Below are positions 29,862 through 33,606 of a DNA stretch of 33,606 nt, in pieces. The stretch covers positions 1-33,606 of the forward strand of contig CANFDS010000013.1 of assembly GCA_947445525.1 (NCBI GenBank). Reading direction: 5' to 3'. Source of the DNA: Actinomycetota bacterium. GTDB lineage: Bacteria; Actinomycetota; Thermoleophilia; Gaiellales; Gaiellaceae. The translations under genes were made by a program, and so were the position numbers. The notes under the pieces are model-generated. The model made no database searches and was not told where the DNA came from. It was given only the letters and a program-made list of their open reading frames with translations. How positions within the stretch are numbered: the first letter of the stretch is position 1; each line of letters starts with the position of its first letter.

Positions 29862-30508
29862 CTACCTCCGCCTGGGACGAGCGCGCCGAGGCGTACCGCG
29901 TCAGCGCCACCCACGCCACCGGCGTCGACCTCGACCTGCTCGTCGACTTCTGCGAGCCCGGCCCGGGCAAGGACGCCCTCGACGTCGCCACCGGCGGCGG
30001 CCACGTCGCCCGGCGGCTGCGCGAGGCCGGCTGCCGCGTCACCACCTGCGACCCGTCGCCGGGCATGCAGGCCGACGTGCTCTGCTGGGCCGAGGACATG
30101 CCCTTCGCGGACGGCTCGTTCGATGCCGTCGCCAACCGCTTCGCCGCGCACCACTTCAGCGACGTCCACGTCGCCGTCGCCGAGATGGCGCGCGTCTCGC
30201 GCGGCCCGGTCGTCGTCGTCGACATGAACTACGCCGACGAGGCCGTCGAGCGCGCCGAGCTGCTGCGCGACCCCGGCCACGTCAAGACCTACAGCGAGGC
30301 CGAGTGGCGCGAGATCTTCGCCGCCGCCGGGCTCACCGTCGCCGACTTCCGGCTCGTGCCGCGCGGCTACCCGCTCGAGGACTGGCTCGCCCGCACCGGC
30401 TGCGTCGGCGAGGAGGCCGCCGCCGTGCGCCGCGAGCTCGCCCACGTCACCGACGCCGAGGGCGTCTGGCACGGCGACGTCGTCGTGATCAAGGGAGTGA
30501 AGCGCTGA
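29858..30508 (+). CDS. Class I SAM-dependent methyltransferase embedded between sucC and sucD
   Basis: 216 residues from GTG 29858. Motif I is DVATGGGHVARRLREAGCRVTTCDPSPGM (about 42-70); a second acidic region is AEDMPFADGSFDAVANRFAAHHF and a strand GPVVVVDM follows. Between motif I and the AED segment there are only a few residues (MQADVLCWAEDM), shorter than the usual helix of ubiquinone/menaquinone-type methyltransferases, so the SAM-binding side may be trimmed. The start overlaps the sucC stop and the stop overlaps the sucD ATG (TGATG), so it is coupled to both. The substrate is unknown. Confidence 0.82.
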   Translation: MTTSAWDERAEAYRVSATHATGVDLDLLVDFCEPGPGKDALDVATGGGHVARRLREAGCRVTTCDPSPGMQADVLCWAEDMPFADGSFDAVANRFAAHHFSDVHVAVAEMARVSRGPVVVVDMNYADEAVERAELLRDPGHVKTYSEAEWREIFAAAGLTVADFRLVPRGYPLEDWLARTGCVGEEAAAVRRELAHVTDAEGVWHGDVVVIKGVKR

Positions 30509-31383
30509 TGGCGATCATCGTCGACACCACCACGAAGCTCGTCGTCCAGGGCCTCACCGGCCGCGAGGGCTCCTTCCACGCCGGCCGCAACCGCGCCTAC
30601 GGCACGCAGCTAGTGGCGGGCGTCACTCCCGGCAAGGGTGGCACCGAGCACGAGGGCACCCCGGTCTTCGACACCGTCGCCGACGCGGTCGCTGCCACCG
30701 GCGCCAACACGTCGATGGTGTTCGTCCCCGCCCGCTTCGCCACCGACGCCATCTACGAGGCCGTCGACGCCGGCATCGGCACCGTCATCTGCATCGCCGA
30801 GGGCCTGCCCGCGCACGAGATGCTGCGGGTCTACAACTACATCCGGCCCAAGGGCATCACGCTGATCGGGCCGAACTGCCCCGGCGTGCTCTCGCCCGGC
30901 AAGGCCAACGTCGGCATCATCCCGGCCGAGATCTTCACCGCCGGCAAGGTCGGCCTCGTCAGCCGCTCCGGCACGCTCACCTACCAGATCGGCCACGAGC
31001 TGACGCAGCTCGGGCTGGGCAACTCGACGATCGTCGGCATCGGCGGCGACCCCGTCGTCGGCTCCTCGTTCATCGACGTCATCAGCCGCTTCCAGAACGA
31101 CCCCGAGACCGAGATCATCGTCATGGTCGGCGAGATCGGCGGCGACGAGGAGGAGAAGGCCGCGCGCTTCGTGCAGGCCAACGTGACGAAGCCGGTGCTG
31201 TCGTACATCGCAGGCTTCACCGCGCCGCCCGGCAAGACGATGGGCCACGCCGGCGCGATCATCTCCGGCTCATCCGGCACCGCCGCCGCGAAGAAGGAAG
31301 TGCTCGAGTCCTGCGGCATCCGCGTCGGCACGACGCCGACTGAGGTGGCCGGCCTGGTCGCCGAGGTCGCGAAGACCCTCTAG
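30508..31383 (+). CDS. sucD: Succinyl-CoA synthetase, alpha subunit
   Basis: 291 residues. The N-terminal CoA-binding Rossmann fold starts MAIIVDTTTKLVVQGLTGREGSFHAGRNRAYGTQLVAGVTPGKGG; GPNCPGVLSPG and GLVSRSGTLTYQ follow. The active-site phosphohistidine is H247 in MGHAGAIISG. It pairs with SucC. ATG 30508 overlaps the last base of the methyltransferase stop. Convergent with a hypothetical gene 28 bases after its stop; the GC-rich gap holds no convincing terminator. Confidence 0.96.
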   Translation: MAIIVDTTTKLVVQGLTGREGSFHAGRNRAYGTQLVAGVTPGKGGTEHEGTPVFDTVADAVAATGANTSMVFVPARFATDAIYEAVDAGIGTVICIAEGLPAHEMLRVYNYIRPKGITLIGPNCPGVLSPGKANVGIIPAEIFTAGKVGLVSRSGTLTYQIGHELTQLGLGNSTIVGIGGDPVVGSSFIDVISRFQNDPETEIIVMVGEIGGDEEEKAARFVQANVTKPVLSYIAGFTAPPGKTMGHAGAIISGSSGTAAAKKEVLESCGIRVGTTPTEVAGLVAEVAKTL

Positions 31384-31411
31384 CCCGGCCCGGCCCGCGG
31401 CCCGGCCCCCT

Positions 31412-31771
31412 CTAGCGCAGCCGCGCCCGCAGCTCCTCGAGCCGCTCGGCGCCGATCTCGACCCGCGCCTCGTACGCCCGCTGCTCGAAGAGCGGCTGGT
31501 AGTGCGAGTCGCCCGCGTCGCGCGCGACGTAGGCATAGGCGCTGAGCGCTACGTAGGTCAGCTCGCGCAGCTCGTCGCGCTCGCCACCCTTGCGCGTCGC
31601 CTTCGCAAAGCCGCGCGCCATGTGCTGCAGCGTCTTCTTCAGCTGGCCCGAGACCGGCGGGTGCGCGCGGCCGACCGGGTGCAGGGCCAGCGCGGCGAGG
31701 TGCGCCTCGGCCGCGTCGCAGTCCCAGCAGCGCTGCAGATCCTTCATCACGCGTGTTGCCTCGCTGCCCAT
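31412..31771 (-). CDS. Helical protein of unknown function
   Basis: 119 residues, almost entirely predicted alpha-helical and charged (for example SGQLKKTLQHMARGFAKATRKGGERDELRELTYVALSAYAYVAR and ERLEELRARLR at the end). A C-W-D-C pair occurs near residue 15-18. No signal peptide or membrane segment. I do not recognise the family. The ATG at 31771 is used; TAGGCT ends 10 bases before it and abuts the repeat element copy B. A longer reading upstream runs into that element and is unlikely; ATG 31747 would shorten it by eight residues. Confidence 0.6.
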   Translation of the reverse strand: MGSEATRVMKDLQRCWDCDAAEAHLAALALHPVGRAHPPVSGQLKKTLQHMARGFAKATRKGGERDELRELTYVALSAYAYVARDAGDSHYQPLFEQRAYEARVEIGAERLEELRARLR

Positions 31772-31786
31772 GCCGCCGCTGAGCCT

Positions 31787-31951
31787 AGAGGTTTGCTGTG
31801 AATCCGCGCGGCGCCGGTTGCCGTCCCGGGCGCGGCGCCGTGACGCCCCGTCGTTCCTCACCCAGGCCCCGGGCCCGGCCTCCGGACGCCGTGACGCCCC
31901 GGCTTGGCCCGGAACGGCCCCGTCAGGGGCGCTGATTCACACCAAGCCTCT
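31787..31951. repeat. Non-coding terminal-inverted-repeat element, copy B (165 bp)
   Basis: The ends (31787-31809 and 31929-31951) are inverted repeats matching at 20 of 23 positions. The reverse complement of copy A (4917-5030) aligns along the whole length, except for an extra 51 bp. A 14-base word GCCGTGACGCCCCG occurs twice, 51 bases apart (31837 and 31888), bounding the extra segment. TA lies on both outer flanks. It separates the helical hypothetical gene from the SDR gene; the SDR stop codon uses its last bases. No open frame of its own is convincing. Confidence 0.85.
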
Positions 31952-32732
31952 ACCCCTGCGGGATGAAGTCGATGCCCACCGTGATGCCGCCGTCCACGAC
32001 CAGCAGGTGCCCGGTGATGTACGAGGCGTCGTCGGAGGCGAGGAAGGCGGCGGCTGCGGCGACATCCTCGGGCTCGCCGAAGCGACCCAGCGGCGTCATC
32101 GCCGTGTAGGCGGCGGCGGGGTCCGGGTTCCCGGTCAGCCAGGCGGAGAGCGGCGTGCGGATGACACCCGGGCCGATCGCGTTGACGCGGATACCGTACG
32201 CCCCCAGCTCGAAGGCGGCTGCACGGGCGAATGTCGCGATCCCGGCCTTCGCCGCCGAGTAGTGGGCATTGCCCTTGCCGGGTGCGAACGCGTTGATCGA
32301 CGACACCAGCACGATCGCGCCGCCGCGGCCCTGCGCCACCATCAGGCGGCCGGCCTCCTGGGCGCAGTAGAACGTGCCGTTGAGGTGGACGTCGATCATG
32401 CGCCGCCACGCCTCCGGGGTCACGTCGAGCACCCCGGCGACCTCGGCGAAGCCGGCCGCGGTGACCGCGATGTCGATGCCGCCGGCCGTGTCGGCGAACT
32501 CACGCACGGCGGCCGCGGCGGCCGCGGCGTCCGCCACATCGACGACGTGGGTCGACACCTCGGCGCCGGCGGCGCGCAACGTGGCCGCCGCGCTTGCGAG
32601 GCCCTCCGGGCTCAGGTCGACGAGCCCGATCCGCGCGCCCTCGGCCGCCAGCCGTAGCGCGATCGCCTGCCCGATGCCCGAGCCGCCGCCCGTCACCAGC
32701 GCCCGCTTGCCTGTGAATCTCCGCTCGCTCAT
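31950..32732 (-). CDS. Short-chain dehydrogenase/reductase (SDR)
   Basis: 260 residues, classical SDR. The cofactor motif TGGGSGIG is at 14-21, Asp39 after the second strand (GLVDLS) favours NAD(H), N118 lies in the HLNGTF helix, and the catalytic Ser144/145, Tyr158 and Lys162 (YSAAK) are present. The C-terminal LRFDGGI-type segment reads LLVVDGGITVG. It could act on a sugar, fatty acyl or small alcohol; no substrate is suggested by neighbours. ATG 32732 was chosen over a TTG at 32768. Its TAG stop is formed by the terminal bases of the repeat element copy B, so the element's insertion may have set the current C-terminus. Confidence 0.87.
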   Translation of the reverse strand: MSERRFTGKRALVTGGGSGIGQAIALRLAAEGARIGLVDLSPEGLASAAATLRAAGAEVSTHVVDVADAAAAAAAVREFADTAGGIDIAVTAAGFAEVAGVLDVTPEAWRRMIDVHLNGTFYCAQEAGRLMVAQGRGGAIVLVSSINAFAPGKGNAHYSAAKAGIATFARAAAFELGAYGIRVNAIGPGVIRTPLSAWLTGNPDPAAAYTAMTPLGRFGEPEDVAAAAAFLASDDASYITGHLLVVDGGITVGIDFIPQG

Positions 32733-32813
32733 GGCTGCCAGCCTTGCGCGTCCGCCCGTCGCCGTCAAGGCCCTGCCGACGCCTCACCCACCGGTCTGAG
32801 TGGCCCCCGTCGC

Positions 32814-32819
32814 TAGACT
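32814..32819 (+). promoter_or_regulatory. -10 box of the aminotransferase gene
   Basis: TAGACT ends 7 bases before ATG 32827, the same hexamer and spacing as at 7589. Confidence 0.45.
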
Positions 32820-32826
32820 CGGAGCC

Positions 32827-33606
32827 ATGTCGATGATCTCGTTCGCCCGCGGTGTCCCTGCCCCCGAGTGCCTGCCCGTCGAGGATCTGGCCGACTGCGC
32901 CAAGGTCGCGATCGAGCGCGACGGCCGCACGATCCTGTCGTACGGCGCCGGCGGCGGCTACGGCCCGCTGCGCGAGTGGATCGCCGCCCGCCACGGCGTC
33001 ACGTCCGGCCGCGTGATGCTCACCAACGGCTCGCTGCAGGGCTTCGTCTTCCTCGCCACGCACTTCTTCGGCAGCGGCACGCCGGGCCGCGTCCTTGTCG
33101 AGGCGCCCACCTACGACCGCCCGCTGAAGATCCTGGCCGCCGCCGGCGCCGAGATCGTCCCGCTGCCGATGGACGACGAGGGCCTCGACCCCGACGCGCT
33201 CGAGGCCGAGCTGCGCAGGGGCCCGAAGCCGGCGTTCGTCTACTCGATCCCGACCTTCCAGAACCCCAGCGGGCGCACCCTCTCGGCCGAGCGGCGCACC
33301 CGCATCGCCGAGATCGTCGCCGAGCACGAGGTGCTGTTCCTCGAGGACGACCCGTACGGCCTGATCCGCTACGAGGGCACCGCGCAGCCGTCGCTCTTCT
33401 CGCTGGAGGGCGGCAAGCACGTCGCCTACTCGTCGTCGTTCTCGAAGACGGTGGCGCCGGGCGTCCGCGTCGGCTACTTCATCTTCCCGGAGGCCGTCGG
33501 CAAGTCGGTCGAGGCGATTGCAGTCTCCAACTACATCTCCCCGGTGATGCTCTCGCAGGCGACCGTCTTCGAGTTCGTCAACCGTGGCCGCTTCGAGCCG
33601 AACCTC
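32827..33606 (+). CDS. PLP-dependent aminotransferase (class I/II, MocR-type domain), 3' end outside the window
   Basis: 260 residues visible, open to the last base. It reads ISFARGVPAPECLPVEDL at the start, then SYGAGGGYGPLREWIAARHGV, LTNGSLQGF, VEAPTYDRP, YSIPTFQNPSGRTLSAERR, EDDPYGLIRYEG and the PLP lysine K207 in SSSFSKTVAPGVRVGYF. This is the 2-aminoadipate/aromatic aminotransferase-like fold also found in MocR regulators, but no N-terminal DNA-binding domain is present, so it is an enzyme. The amino-acid substrate cannot be inferred. ATG 32827 follows a TAGACT box. Confidence 0.88.
   Translation, partial: MSMISFARGVPAPECLPVEDLADCAKVAIERDGRTILSYGAGGGYGPLREWIAARHGVTSGRVMLTNGSLQGFVFLATHFFGSGTPGRVLVEAPTYDRPLKILAAAGAEIVPLPMDDEGLDPDALEAELRRGPKPAFVYSIPTFQNPSGRTLSAERRTRIAEIVAEHEVLFLEDDPYGLIRYEGTAQPSLFSLEGGKHVAYSSSFSKTVAPGVRVGYFIFPEAVGKSVEAIAVSNYISPVMLSQATVFEFVNRGRFEPNL

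Noticed and set aside
1-33606. CRISPR array, prophage or integrase
   Set aside because: No regularly spaced repeats, phage structural genes or recombinase were seen anywhere in the window.

Overview
This window is GC-rich, densely coding bacterial DNA with almost no intergenic space. Several features suggest an actinobacterium, perhaps of the Thermoleophilia type: an acyl-CoA carboxylase with a small epsilon-like subunit, a sucrase/ferredoxin-like protein, many GTG starts, and many start codons preceded by a TANNNT -10 box instead of a Shine-Dalgarno (leaderless transcription). The lineage is an inference from gene content and style; no rRNA is present.

Layout. (1) 1-1614: end of ispD, a PHP-family phosphatase and ispF, tightly packed (MEP isoprenoid pathway). 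(2) 1619-13372: a mixed segment with an EamA transporter, a BtuF-like binding protein, ureidoglycolate lyase, a short MutY, a 2-hydroxyacid dehydrogenase, a secreted NlpC/P60 hydrolase, a cold-shock protein, a cupin, a stand-alone E2-type acyltransferase, an HSL-type esterase and an SbcC/SbcD-like pair. (3) 13386-18798: pdxH, a short gltX, cysS, rlmB, a YacP-like NYN gene, a SigH-like sigma factor and tRNA-Thr(TGT). Blocks 1 and 3 together resemble the ispD-ispF-gltX-cysS-rlmB-yacP-sigH order known from Bacillus, here split by about 12 kb. (4) 18802-20748: two tandem paralogous secreted proteins of unknown function; the upstream one carries a single-base frameshift in a G6/C6 run. (5) 20799-26453: acyl-CoA carboxylase beta and epsilon subunits, then an SRPBCC protein, a DUF3052-like protein, a RelE/ParE-type toxin with a small acidic partner, pgsA on the other strand, and the biotin carboxylase/BCCP alpha subunit. 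(6) 26450-28692: a sucrase/ferredoxin-like protein and three unrecognised secreted or membrane proteins. (7) 28719-31383: sucC, a class I methyltransferase and sucD, each overlapping the next. (8) 31412-33606: a helical hypothetical protein, an SDR dehydrogenase and the start of a PLP-dependent aminotransferase.

Non-genic highlights. Two copies of one non-coding element with ~23-bp terminal inverted repeats (4917-5030 and, reverse orientation, 31787-31951) look like a miniature mobile or palindromic repeat family; one copy has a 51-bp internal expansion. The cspA leader can fold so that its whole Shine-Dalgarno is paired. About 15 genes show a TANNNT box 6-10 bases before the start codon, and three divergent gene pairs have overlapping -10 boxes.
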